Part shown: positions 54,501 through 62,476 of the stretch, piece after piece
Numbering within the stretch: the stretch's first letter is position 1
Layout of the letters: every line of letters begins with the position of its first letter
Assembly: GCA_002440705.1 (NCBI GenBank)
Contig: DJVA01000031.1
Coordinates: forward strand, 1-64,000
DNA from: Flavobacteriaceae bacterium UBA6268
GTDB taxonomy: Bacteria; Bacteroidota; Bacteroidia; Flavobacteriales; Flavobacteriaceae
Length of the DNA: 64,000 bases
Direction: 5' to 3'
Program-made: the position numbers and the translations under genes
Notes under the pieces: generated by a model
Seen by the model: only the letters and a program-made list of their open reading frames with translations
The model's database searches: none
What the model was told of the DNA's origin: nothing

Positions 54501-54941
54501 AAAAGGTCCATTCAGGAATTATTCCCCGAATCGGTTTTGAAAAATACCACGGTAAAAGAAGTCACCACTTCAGAGACCCTTTTGGCCATCAACGATGGAA
54601 AAGGTTCCTTTACTACGAAAGCCCTACCTTCCAGAACCCAACTTTCGTGTGTTTGTGGGATTACCTGTAGCGATGTCAATAACGATGGAACTATGGACAT
54701 CATCTTGGGAGGGAACGATTACGATTTCCGCCCACAGTTTTCCCGATTGGATGCCGATTATGGAAGCGTTCTGTTGAATGATGGCAAGGAAGGGTTTCAA
54801 TGGCAGGACTACGAAAAGACCGGTTTTTTCATCAAAGAAGAAATCAAACACATCCAGCAGTTCAAAGATGCACAAGGCCGCGCTTACGTTATTGTGGCCA
54901 TCAACAACGAAAAACCCCGAGTGTATAAAATGGGCGAATGA
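51591..54941 (+). CDS. FG-GAP/VCBS-repeat and ASPIC/UnbV lipoprotein 2
   Basis: A 1116-aa tandem paralogue with lipobox FVWLGCTDK. Seven loops come before the ASPIC domain (DINNDGLAD, DVNADGLLD, DYDKDGDLD, DVNNDLWPD, DINNDGNAD, DMDNDGFRD, DLDNDGDLD), with the fourth lacking Gly. ASPIC signatures are PFAVGTKVKMYYD, MTIGLGNSS and RVIWPDAK. The second half has six good loops and one degenerate one. The start at 51591 (MHTKFFKL) is preferred to an in-frame TTG at 51582 that overlaps the previous stop. It shares ATGA with the third paralogue, so translation is coupled. Confidence 0.88.
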   Translation: MHTKFFKLTTICITFVWLGCTDKTQEDPKEKTAETPLFSLVDSATSNITFTNVVENQKDFNIFKYRNFYNGGGVAIGDINNDGLADIYLTANMGKNKLYLNKGNMVFEDISASAGVEGNKPWSTGVVMADVNADGLLDIYVSNAGNMEGENHNNDLYINNGDLTFTEKAKEYNLAETGFTTQATFFDYDKDGDLDAYILNNSNIPVSSLGFAHQRNVRAQDWNVPKMFRGVGDMLLRNDGNTFTDVSEKAGIYGSLIGFGLGVMVSDVNNDLWPDIYVSNDFYERDYLYINNHDGTFTEDIKNWTSHLCLSAMGIDMADINNDGNADIFITDMLPDGDERVKSVMEFEGYNVFNLKQSKDFYQQYIQNTLQLNNGNGSYSEIAYFSGLSATDWSWSGLIFDMDNDGFRDIYVTNGINHDLTDLDFVDFFANDIIQDMALTGRKEAIDSIIAKMPVVPVPNYAFKNNHDLTFKNMAGPWGLGVPSLSNGAAYGDLDNDGDLDIVVNNVNMEAFVYENHTDQLNGYNYIKLKFEGSEKNPFAVGTKVKMYYDTNVVMQELIPSRGFQSSMEYPMTIGLGNSSMIDSIRVIWPDAKTAKISNVPVNQTLTLVYRDAQETYKIPKRETHKTFLSELPNNQLTKHEENTYNDFDYEGLIAKKVSQEGPCLAIGDLNGDGNEDVFVGGAKNQEGSLFMHHGNGSLTLKKDTAISKDSSFEDTAAAFFDADGDGDLDLMVGSGGNQVDEMERESVRLYLNDGKGNFSKGTLPNLTNTYNISAIAPQDVDQDGDLDVFIGSRSIVGVYGMDPKHFFLENQGNGVFVDASQKATAEVVASGMITDAKWINVDASPENELITVSDWGAPRVYKFEGGQLKRQASSLEELEGWWNIIYPVDIDGDGDQDLILGNQGKNLHYKPSKENYMKMWVNDFDNNGTFEQIVTQNLNGKDMPIHQKRELTTQMVSLKKQNLKASEYAKRSIQELFPESVLKNTTVKEVTTSETLLAINDGKGSFTTKALPSRTQLSCVCGITCSDVNNDGTMDIILGGNDYDFRPQFSRLDADYGSVLLNDGKEGFQWQDYEKTGFFIKEEIKHIQQFKDAQGRAYVIVAINNEKPRVYKMGE

Positions 54942-57900
54942 CACGAAATCTTTTAAAATATTACGGTCTCTGCTTAATTTTGCTGCTTGTCTCTTGCAAA
55001 GAACAGGAGCCGTCAAGCTTGTTCCATTTGCTTCCATCATCACAATCGGGTGTCGATTTTCAAAACACTGTGGTGGAAACCGACTCCTTGAACATTTTGG
55101 ACTATCTTTATTTTTACAACGGAGGTGGTTTGGCCATGGGCGATATTAACAACGACGGACTTCCCGATCTCTATTTTTCTTCCAATCAACAAAAAAACCA
55201 TCTCTATCTTAATAAAGGAAACCTAAAATTTGAAGACATTTCAGAAAAGGCTGGCGTAAACGGCAACAGCTCCTGGAATACAGGTGCCATTATGGTAGAT
55301 GTGAATGGGGACGGGTGGTTGGACATTTACGTAATGGCAGTGGTTGGCATCAATGGTTTTGAAGGGCATAATGAATTGTTTGTCAATAATAGAGACAATA
55401 CCTTTACAGAACTTTCTGCACAATATGGACTCGATTTGCAATGTTATGGTACCTCCGCCGCTTTTCTAGACTACGATTTGGATGGCGATTTGGATCTTTA
55501 TGTGTTGAACCATGCCGTACACACCCAAGAATCGTTTGGAAGGGCCCAAATCCGTAACCAACGGAATGAGAAAACCGGCGACAGGTTGCTGCGAAACGAT
55601 GGTAACCGATTTACCGACGTAAGTGAAGAGGCAGGAATTTACGGCGGTATCAATGGTTATGGCCTAGGCGTTTCGGTGGCCGATTTCAATCAGGATGGCT
55701 ATCCGGATATTTATGTTGGGAACGATTTTCATGAAGATGATTATTTTTACCTTAATAATGGCGACGGTACCTTCACGGAAAGCCTAAAGACTTATTTCGG
55801 ACACACCAGCAGATTCAGTATGGGGAATGATGCGGCCGACATCAACCACGACGGATGGCCCGACCTGATTTCACTGGATATGCTCCCAGAAGACGATGCT
55901 GTTATCAAATCATCAGAAGGGGACGACATGTACCAAACCCTGAAAATGCGTACCCAACAGTACGGGTATCACTACCAATATAGCCGAAACATGTTATTTG
56001 TGAGCGACCCCGAAAAAGCCTACTCCGAAACAGCACTGCTTAGCGGCATTGCTGCAACCGATTGGAGTTGGAGTGCGTTATTTGCAGATTATGATCTTGA
56101 TGGGGAACAAGACCTTTTCATCTCCAATGGAATTCCAAAACGTCCAAACAATCTGGATTATATTAAGTTCATTTCCAACGACCAAATACAGCAAAAACTG
56201 AACGATGGCCGGTTGGTAGACCAGAAAGCCCTAGAGATGATGCCCTCCGGAAAGGTCTGCAATTATTTTTTTAAAGGCAACAAGGAATTACTTTTTACAG
56301 ATGTTTCCAAAGCTTGGGGGGTAGCCCAACCTTCCATTTCGGGGGCTACGGTTTTAGGGGATTTGGACAATGATGGCGATTTGGATTTGGTAACCAACAA
56401 CATCAATGAACCCGCAAGTATCTACATCAACCAATCAAAGAATGCATCCTATTTGGAGCTTAAATTTGATTACCCCGGAAATAACCCACAAGGGTATGGA
56501 ACCAAAGTTTATTGCTACCTCGAGGGAAAGCTTCAGTACAAAGAATTGTATACCGTTAGAGGATTTCAGGCTTCCTCCGAACCACTCATCCACTTTGGCC
56601 TAGGAACTGCCAAACAGGTAGATTCTCTTACCATTGTATGGCCCAACCGTACCCAGCAAACCTTAAAAAATGTTCCAACCAATCAATTGTTGGTCCTTAA
56701 ACCAGAAAACACCACCCCCTTTAGCTATACCCATGGAAAAAAATTGACACTATTTCAGAAAGTGGAAACCAACTTGGGAATTGATTATGAGCACAAGGAA
56801 GACGAACACACCGATTTCAACTATCAAAAACTAATTCCGTACGAGGTTTGCGATCGCGGACCCGCAATGGCAGTGGGCGACTGGAATGGGGATGGGCTTG
56901 AAGATGTTTTTTTGGGGGGTGCCCACAACCAAAAAAGCCAAATTTTTATTCGAAAAGGAAGGGCCTTTGAGCGTCTCGAATTTCCTGAAATGGCTAAAGA
57001 CTCTGCCTCAGAAGATGTTTCTGCTACGTTATTTAACGGAAATCTCATTGTTGGCTCTGGGGGCAATGTAGTCTCTCCTTCCAAAAAAATCCTCTTAAAT
57101 CGATGGTACAAATACTCGGGCGAGGGCTCCCAAAATCTTACAGGCACTTATGAAAATACAGAGATTGTGACAGAACACGATGGCTACTTATTTATTGGGA
57201 ACCATTCCACACCCCTTGATTTTGGATCGGAAGTGCCCTCCTACATTCTCAAACCCAATGGTGCAAAGCAAGAACTTTCAATAAAAGGGATGGTTACCAA
57301 TGCCCTGTGGGACGATTTTGATGCCGATGGGGAAATCGATCTGATTGTGGTAGGCGAATGGATGGACCCTGCGTTTTTCAAAAACAACAACGGTAATTTC
57401 GAGGAAGTGTACCCATTAAAACAATCGCTGAAAGGGCTTTGGGAAAGCATCGTCCCTTTTGACATCGATGGGGATGGAGACAAGGATTACCTCCTCGGAA
57501 ACTGGGGATTAAATAGCAAGTTTACAGCTACAGCGAAATCCCCGATGAAAATGTACTATGCCGATTTTGACCAAAACGGCAATACCGAAACCATAGTTGC
57601 CGTTCAGAAAAATGGCAAATACTTTCCGCTTCTTGGATTGGATGACCTAGCCGGTCAAATGGTTTTCTTGAGAAAAAAATTTAATAATTATAAAGACTTT
57701 GCAGGAAAAACCATCGAAGAAATTATGGGAGACAAACTTTCAATGGCGAAGGTTTACGAAGTAAACAACTTGGCATCTGGATTTTTGCGAAATACCAATA
57801 ACTCCTTTACTTTTGAGCCGTTTCAGAGTCCAATGCAATGGGCCCCGATTATGGCATGGACGGTATTTGACTTTAATGGCGATGGAAAAGAAGAAGCGCT

Positions 57901-58126
57901 TGCCGGTGGTAATTATTTTGGCGTCATCCCATTCCATGGCCGGTTTGATAGTTTTCCCGGAGCGTTGATTGCTTCTGAAAAGGAGATTACATTAGGCAGT
58001 GATATCGGTCTCGAATTAACCCAAAAATCGGTTCGGCATTTAACAATCTTACATATAAATCAACAGCCCTATTTACTAGTGGTCTACAACAATGAAAAAG
58101 CAGAAGTTTATGAAATCAAGCGGTAA
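54938..58126 (+). CDS. FG-GAP/VCBS-repeat and ASPIC/UnbV lipoprotein 3
   Basis: A 1062-aa third paralogue, lipobox ILLLVSCKEQEP. It has seven loops before the ASPIC domain (DINNDGLPD, DVNGDGWLD, DYDLDGDLD, DFNQDGYPD, DINHDGWPD, DYDLDGEQD, DLDNDGDLD). ASPIC traces are GYGTKVYCYL, LIHFGLGTAK and IVWPNRTQQ. The second half keeps only five loops (DWNGDGLED, DFDADGEID, DIDGDGDKD, DFDQNGNTE, DFNGDGKEE), so that propeller is partly eroded. It overlaps the second paralogue by 4 nt and the haloperoxidase-fold gene by 17 or 35 nt, so all three belong to one operon with that enzyme. Confidence 0.88.
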   Translation: MTRNLLKYYGLCLILLLVSCKEQEPSSLFHLLPSSQSGVDFQNTVVETDSLNILDYLYFYNGGGLAMGDINNDGLPDLYFSSNQQKNHLYLNKGNLKFEDISEKAGVNGNSSWNTGAIMVDVNGDGWLDIYVMAVVGINGFEGHNELFVNNRDNTFTELSAQYGLDLQCYGTSAAFLDYDLDGDLDLYVLNHAVHTQESFGRAQIRNQRNEKTGDRLLRNDGNRFTDVSEEAGIYGGINGYGLGVSVADFNQDGYPDIYVGNDFHEDDYFYLNNGDGTFTESLKTYFGHTSRFSMGNDAADINHDGWPDLISLDMLPEDDAVIKSSEGDDMYQTLKMRTQQYGYHYQYSRNMLFVSDPEKAYSETALLSGIAATDWSWSALFADYDLDGEQDLFISNGIPKRPNNLDYIKFISNDQIQQKLNDGRLVDQKALEMMPSGKVCNYFFKGNKELLFTDVSKAWGVAQPSISGATVLGDLDNDGDLDLVTNNINEPASIYINQSKNASYLELKFDYPGNNPQGYGTKVYCYLEGKLQYKELYTVRGFQASSEPLIHFGLGTAKQVDSLTIVWPNRTQQTLKNVPTNQLLVLKPENTTPFSYTHGKKLTLFQKVETNLGIDYEHKEDEHTDFNYQKLIPYEVCDRGPAMAVGDWNGDGLEDVFLGGAHNQKSQIFIRKGRAFERLEFPEMAKDSASEDVSATLFNGNLIVGSGGNVVSPSKKILLNRWYKYSGEGSQNLTGTYENTEIVTEHDGYLFIGNHSTPLDFGSEVPSYILKPNGAKQELSIKGMVTNALWDDFDADGEIDLIVVGEWMDPAFFKNNNGNFEEVYPLKQSLKGLWESIVPFDIDGDGDKDYLLGNWGLNSKFTATAKSPMKMYYADFDQNGNTETIVAVQKNGKYFPLLGLDDLAGQMVFLRKKFNNYKDFAGKTIEEIMGDKLSMAKVYEVNNLASGFLRNTNNSFTFEPFQSPMQWAPIMAWTVFDFNGDGKEEALAGGNYFGVIPFHGRFDSFPGALIASEKEITLGSDIGLELTQKSVRHLTILHINQQPYLLVVYNNEKAEVYEIKR

Positions 58127-59438
58127 GTTTTTAGTAGTAATGATGGTATTTATTTTGGCAAGTTGTCAAAAAGATCAACCTATTTCCATAAGCAGCGTCG
58201 ATTATCAAAATGAAGTGGATAAGGTTACCGAAATCATGGTTCATGATATTTTTTCGCCCCCTGTAGCTAGTAGAATTTACGCCTACCCTAACATTGCTGC
58301 CTACGAAATTATTGCACAAAATGACCCCAATTACCAATCTCTCTCAGGGCAAATTAAACACTTATCCCCCATTCCAAAAAATGAGGATCCCAATGTGAAT
58401 TATGCCCTTGCAGCATTGGTAGCGCACATGGACGTAAGCAAGTCGGTTATTTTTTCTGAAGAACGCATGGAAGCCTATCGCGATAGTCTTTATGCAGTGT
58501 GGTCCAAGCAAAACCCAACGGAGTTTGAAGCTTCCAAAAATTTTGGAATGAAAGTATCGGAGCACATCAAAAAATGGATGGATGGCGATAGTTATAAGGA
58601 AACGCGAACCATGCCAAAGTTTACGGTCATTACCGAAGATCCTTCCCGTTGGCAACCTACCCCTCCCGCCTATATGGATGGAATTGAGCCACATTGGAAT
58701 AAAATTCGCCCCTTCGTATTGGATTCATCAGCTCAATTCAAACCAGTACCTCCGCCTGCTTTTTCAATGGAAGAAGATACCCCATTTTACAAAGAGTTGA
58801 AAGAAGTATACGATACCGGGAAACACATTACGGAAATTGGCGATGAATCTGAAGAAGTACAAATTGCAAAATTTTGGGATTGCAATCCCTACGTTTCCGT
58901 AACCCGTGGCCATTTAATGTTTGCCACCAAAAAGATTACCCCAGGGGCCCATTGGATTGGCATAACCGAAATTGCTTGCCGCCAGGCCCAAAGTGATTTC
59001 AATGAAACTGTCTATGCCTACACCAAAACATCCATTGGTATTTTTGATGGCTTCATCAGTTGTTGGGATGAAAAATACCGCAGTAACCTTATCCGTCCCG
59101 AAACCCTCATCAACCAACATATTGATGAAAACTGGAAGCCCATTCTGCAAACGCCTCCTTTTCCAGAATACAGCAGTGGACATTCGGTAGTTTCTGGCGC
59201 ATCAGCCACGGTGCTCACGAGTATATTTGGCGATAATTTTAAGTTTCTGGACGATACCGAAGTTCCTTATGGTTTGCCCATGCGCACATTCCCTTCGTTC
59301 ATAGATGCTTCCAAAGAAGCGGCCATAAGCCGCATGTATGGTGGAATTCATTATCGGGCAGCCATAGAAAATGGTTTACAGCAAGGGTTTAAAGTGGGCG
59401 CTTTGGTCAATGAAAAACTTCAAATGAAGGTACAATAG
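58092..59438 (+). CDS. Vanadium haloperoxidase/PAP2-superfamily lipoprotein
   Basis: A 448-aa lipoprotein (FILASCQKDQP). It keeps the vanadate/phosphate pocket of vanadium chloroperoxidase-type enzymes. K328 and R335 are in KYRSNLIRP, S362-G363-H364 in YSSGHSVV, and R414 and H420 in SRMYGGIHY. The Lys-Arg (7) and Arg-His (6) spacings equal those of the fungal enzyme. The acid/base His (H364) is present. It could oxidise halides with peroxide or act as an acid phosphatase; the sequence does not decide. A second Met at 58110 is an alternative start. It overlaps the third ASPIC gene and is followed 3 nt later by the SRPBCC gene. Confidence 0.85.
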   Translation: MKKQKFMKSSGKFLVVMMVFILASCQKDQPISISSVDYQNEVDKVTEIMVHDIFSPPVASRIYAYPNIAAYEIIAQNDPNYQSLSGQIKHLSPIPKNEDPNVNYALAALVAHMDVSKSVIFSEERMEAYRDSLYAVWSKQNPTEFEASKNFGMKVSEHIKKWMDGDSYKETRTMPKFTVITEDPSRWQPTPPAYMDGIEPHWNKIRPFVLDSSAQFKPVPPPAFSMEEDTPFYKELKEVYDTGKHITEIGDESEEVQIAKFWDCNPYVSVTRGHLMFATKKITPGAHWIGITEIACRQAQSDFNETVYAYTKTSIGIFDGFISCWDEKYRSNLIRPETLINQHIDENWKPILQTPPFPEYSSGHSVVSGASATVLTSIFGDNFKFLDDTEVPYGLPMRTFPSFIDASKEAAISRMYGGIHYRAAIENGLQQGFKVGALVNEKLQMKVQ

Positions 59439-59441
59439 CCC

Positions 59442-60353
59442 ATGAAAAAAATAGCATGGCTTTTTGGCCTCCTATTGGGCCTTTTCCTAATGTGGTATCT
59501 CTTCCTGAAAGCAGAGCACTATCAGGTTTCATTTACTACAAAACAACCCCCCGGGGTTGTCTTCCAACATATTTTGGATTGGCCAACCTATGGGAAAAAG
59601 GACTCGCTTGAAATAGCTTTAATCGCAACCAATCGGTATTCGAGGATTGAGCAAAAAGTAATGGTAAACGATTCCACATTCAATTATGTTTGGGACTTAA
59701 ACCGCATCAACGATTCTTTAACAAAAGTTACTGCCCGTATTCGTGATTTGAACCATCCTTGGGCTCAAAAGATCCAAACCCCATTCATTCAGAACAATTT
59801 CGTGAAGGGCAGTATCCGCAATGTCGAAAATGTAGGAAAGCAGCTGCTCAAAAAATCTGAAAACTTTAAGGTCGATTCGTTCTCGGACACGCTTTTCCAA
59901 AGTAAGTTTTGTACCTACATTTCAATAAAATCGACCGTAAAAACCAAAGCTCAAACCATGTTAAGGGACATCAGTTTGGTGATGGGTTACATCAAGGATC
60001 ACGAAATCCCCTTGGACGGTGATCCCTTTTTGGAGGTGACTGAATGGAATCAGGAAAACGACAGCATACGGTTTAACTTTTGTTTCCCCATTCAAAAAAG
60101 GGACAGCCTCCCCCCTAACGCAAACCTGCTTTTCAAAGAAACCAAACCTATCAAAGCTTTAAAAGCCACCTTTCACGGCAATTACCGAATTTCCGACCAG
60201 GCTTGGTACTATTTGTTGGACGAAGCTTTCCGAAAAAACCGAACAGTCATTCCACTGCCCATAGAACTCTATCTTAACGATCCCCATGTTGGGGGAAATA
60301 GCCTAGATTGGAAAGCACATATTTTGTTACCTTTAGGGGAAAAAACAGAATGA
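59442..60353 (+). CDS. Membrane-anchored SRPBCC plus GyrI-like domain protein
   Basis: A 303-aa protein with one N-terminal TM helix (about residues 4-22, LFGLLLGLFLMWYLFL). A START/SRPBCC-like region follows (about 28-150; opening HYQVSFTTKQPPGVVFQHI, then DWPTYGKKDS). The C-terminal half (about 160-300) resembles the GyrI-like/AraC effector-binding fold, with HGNYRISDQAWYYL and IELYLNDPHVGGNSLDW. Both folds bind small hydrophobic or cationic ligands, so it may be a ligand-binding membrane protein. No catalytic residues can be named. It lies 3 nt after the haloperoxidase-fold gene and overlaps GH97 by 4 nt (ATGA). Confidence 0.65.
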   Translation: MKKIAWLFGLLLGLFLMWYLFLKAEHYQVSFTTKQPPGVVFQHILDWPTYGKKDSLEIALIATNRYSRIEQKVMVNDSTFNYVWDLNRINDSLTKVTARIRDLNHPWAQKIQTPFIQNNFVKGSIRNVENVGKQLLKKSENFKVDSFSDTLFQSKFCTYISIKSTVKTKAQTMLRDISLVMGYIKDHEIPLDGDPFLEVTEWNQENDSIRFNFCFPIQKRDSLPPNANLLFKETKPIKALKATFHGNYRISDQAWYYLLDEAFRKNRTVIPLPIELYLNDPHVGGNSLDWKAHILLPLGEKTE

Positions 60354-62476
60354 TCCAATTTATTTTCCGCCTTGCCATTGTGGCGATCCTTTTTTCCTGT
60401 TCTGAAAAGGAAACGCTTCCTACGAGCGTAACTTCACCTAATGGAGCCATAGAAATCACCTTCCAACTTTCTGAAAACGGGGCTCCCAATTATTTGGTCT
60501 TCAAGGATGGAAAGAAAATCATAGATACCTCTTTCATTAGTTTTGACTTTAAGGATGCCGCATCATTGAAAGAAAACCTAGAACTCCTAGCTTCCAAAAC
60601 AGTCGAATTCGACGAAACATGGGAAATGCCCTGGGGAGAACAAAAATCAGTTCGCAACCACTATAATGAACTTAGGTTAGAACTTGGCGAAACTACACCG
60701 GCCAAACGTCGTTTCAGCATTGTGTTTCGCGCTTTTGATGACGGGATCGGATTTCGGTACGAATTCCCGGAAGACCCCACGTATTCCGAGCTAACTATTA
60801 CTGATGAAAATACCCAGTTCAATCTTACTGGAGACCATCAAGTTTGGTGGCAACCAGGCGATTGGGATATTTATGAACACTTGTATAACGAAACGTCGTT
60901 TTCAAAAATTGATGCCCTTTCCAAAAGAAACGATCCCAATCTCATTGCTACGTACATCCCAGAAAATGCCGTCAATACTCCAGTTACAATGAAAACGGCC
61001 GAAGGAACCTACCTGAGCTTTCATGAAGCCGATTTGACCGATTATCCTGGCATGACACTAAAAGTTGATGCTAAAAACCTTTCCATGACAAGCGAATTGG
61101 TGGGTTCGGAACGATTGCAAGCAAAAGCCAAAGTGCGATTGCCCTTTGAAACCCCATGGCGAACCATTCAAATTGCCAATAAACCCGGCGATTTGATAGA
61201 GTCTAAGATGATCCTCAACTTGAACGACCCTAATAGTATTGGTGATGTAAGTTATTTTACCCCAATGAAATATGTAGGCATCTGGTGGGAAATGCATCTT
61301 GGGAAATCTACCTGGGACATGGAAGGAAGTCAGAACATGAACACCTTTACTGAAGGCGAAAAAGGGTCCAGCCGTCATGGTGCTACGACTGAAAATGCAA
61401 AAAAATATATTGATTTTGCAGCAGCTAACGGAATCAAAGGCTTGTTGGTAGAAGGATGGAATACGGGTTGGGACCGATGGATCAACATTCCAGACCGTGA
61501 AGGGGTCTTTGACTTTGTAACGCCTTACACAGATTATGACCTTGCTACCATTACCGCCTATGCCAAAGAAAAAGGGGTGCAGTTAATTATGCATCACGAA
61601 ACTTCGGCAGCACCAAGGAGCTATGAAAAACAGATGGATACCGCCTACTCCCTGATGAAAAGCTATGGAATCCATTCAGTAAAAACAGGCTATGTAGGCA
61701 AAATCATCCCAGAAGGGGAATACCATCATGGGCAATGGATGGTCAATCATTATCAAAAAGTACTGGAAGAAGCTGCCAAAAAACAAGTGGCCATCAACGC
61801 CCACGAACCCATCAAGGCCACTGGAAAAAGACGCACATTCCCTAATGCCATTTCAAGGGAAGGACTGCGTGGGCAAGAGTTCAATGCGTGGGCCAGCGAT
61901 GGTGGCAACCCGCCGGGACACCTTTCAATAGTAGCCTTTACTAGAATGCTTGCTGGCCCTATCGACTTTACACCCGGAGTGTTCAATATCAAATTCAACG
62001 AATACAAAAAAAACAACCAAGTAAACACCACAATGGCCCATCAATTAGCACTTTATGTGGTAATTTACAGTCCCATACAAATGGCGTGCGATTTGCCCGA
62101 GCACTACATGAAAGATGGGAAAATCCATCCTGCATTTCAATTCATTACCGATGTAGGGGTGGATTGGGAAACAACCAAGGTGCTGGATGCTGAAATTGGT
62201 GATTTCGTGATTATTGCCCGAAAAGAGCGAACATCCTCCAATTGGTTTGTTGGGGGTATTACGGATGAAAATGCCCGTGAAGCAACCCTCGATTTTGGTT
62301 TTTTGCCCGAGGGAAAAACATTTGTTGCCAAAATTTATAAGGACGCTGAAAATGCAGATTGGGATGAAAACCCAGAAGCTTATTCCATAGATTCGATGGA
62401 TATTACCAGGACCACCCAACTGAAAATAAAAATGGCCCCTGGAGGTGGTTTTGCAATCAGTCTTTTTGAGGAATAA
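60350..62476 (+). CDS. GH97 inverting alpha-glucosidase-like enzyme (SusB family), lipoprotein
   Basis: A 708-aa GH97 enzyme with lipobox AILFSCSEK. The N-terminal beta-sandwich (about residues 25-260; WEMPWGEQKSVRNHY) is followed by the (beta/alpha)8 barrel (KYVGIWWEM onward). Three Glu residues match the inverting SusB type: E417 in MHHETSA, E486 in NAHEPIKATGKRRTFPN and E510 in GLRGQEFNAW. Their spacing of 69 and 24 residues equals 439/508/532 of SusB. It should hydrolyse alpha-glucosides with inversion, at the cell surface or in the periplasm. The start at 60350 gives the ATGA overlap and the lipoprotein signal. The next gene starts directly after its stop. Confidence 0.93.
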   Translation: MIQFIFRLAIVAILFSCSEKETLPTSVTSPNGAIEITFQLSENGAPNYLVFKDGKKIIDTSFISFDFKDAASLKENLELLASKTVEFDETWEMPWGEQKSVRNHYNELRLELGETTPAKRRFSIVFRAFDDGIGFRYEFPEDPTYSELTITDENTQFNLTGDHQVWWQPGDWDIYEHLYNETSFSKIDALSKRNDPNLIATYIPENAVNTPVTMKTAEGTYLSFHEADLTDYPGMTLKVDAKNLSMTSELVGSERLQAKAKVRLPFETPWRTIQIANKPGDLIESKMILNLNDPNSIGDVSYFTPMKYVGIWWEMHLGKSTWDMEGSQNMNTFTEGEKGSSRHGATTENAKKYIDFAAANGIKGLLVEGWNTGWDRWINIPDREGVFDFVTPYTDYDLATITAYAKEKGVQLIMHHETSAAPRSYEKQMDTAYSLMKSYGIHSVKTGYVGKIIPEGEYHHGQWMVNHYQKVLEEAAKKQVAINAHEPIKATGKRRTFPNAISREGLRGQEFNAWASDGGNPPGHLSIVAFTRMLAGPIDFTPGVFNIKFNEYKKNNQVNTTMAHQLALYVVIYSPIQMACDLPEHYMKDGKIHPAFQFITDVGVDWETTKVLDAEIGDFVIIARKERTSSNWFVGGITDENAREATLDFGFLPEGKTFVAKIYKDAENADWDENPEAYSIDSMDITRTTQLKIKMAPGGGFAISLFEE

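Noticed and set aside
48253..58126. DNA-level repeat array or recombination hotspot in the ASPIC genes
   Set aside because: Periodicity comes from the protein loops (DxNxDGxxD); at DNA level the copies differ in codons, so these are diverged paralogues.
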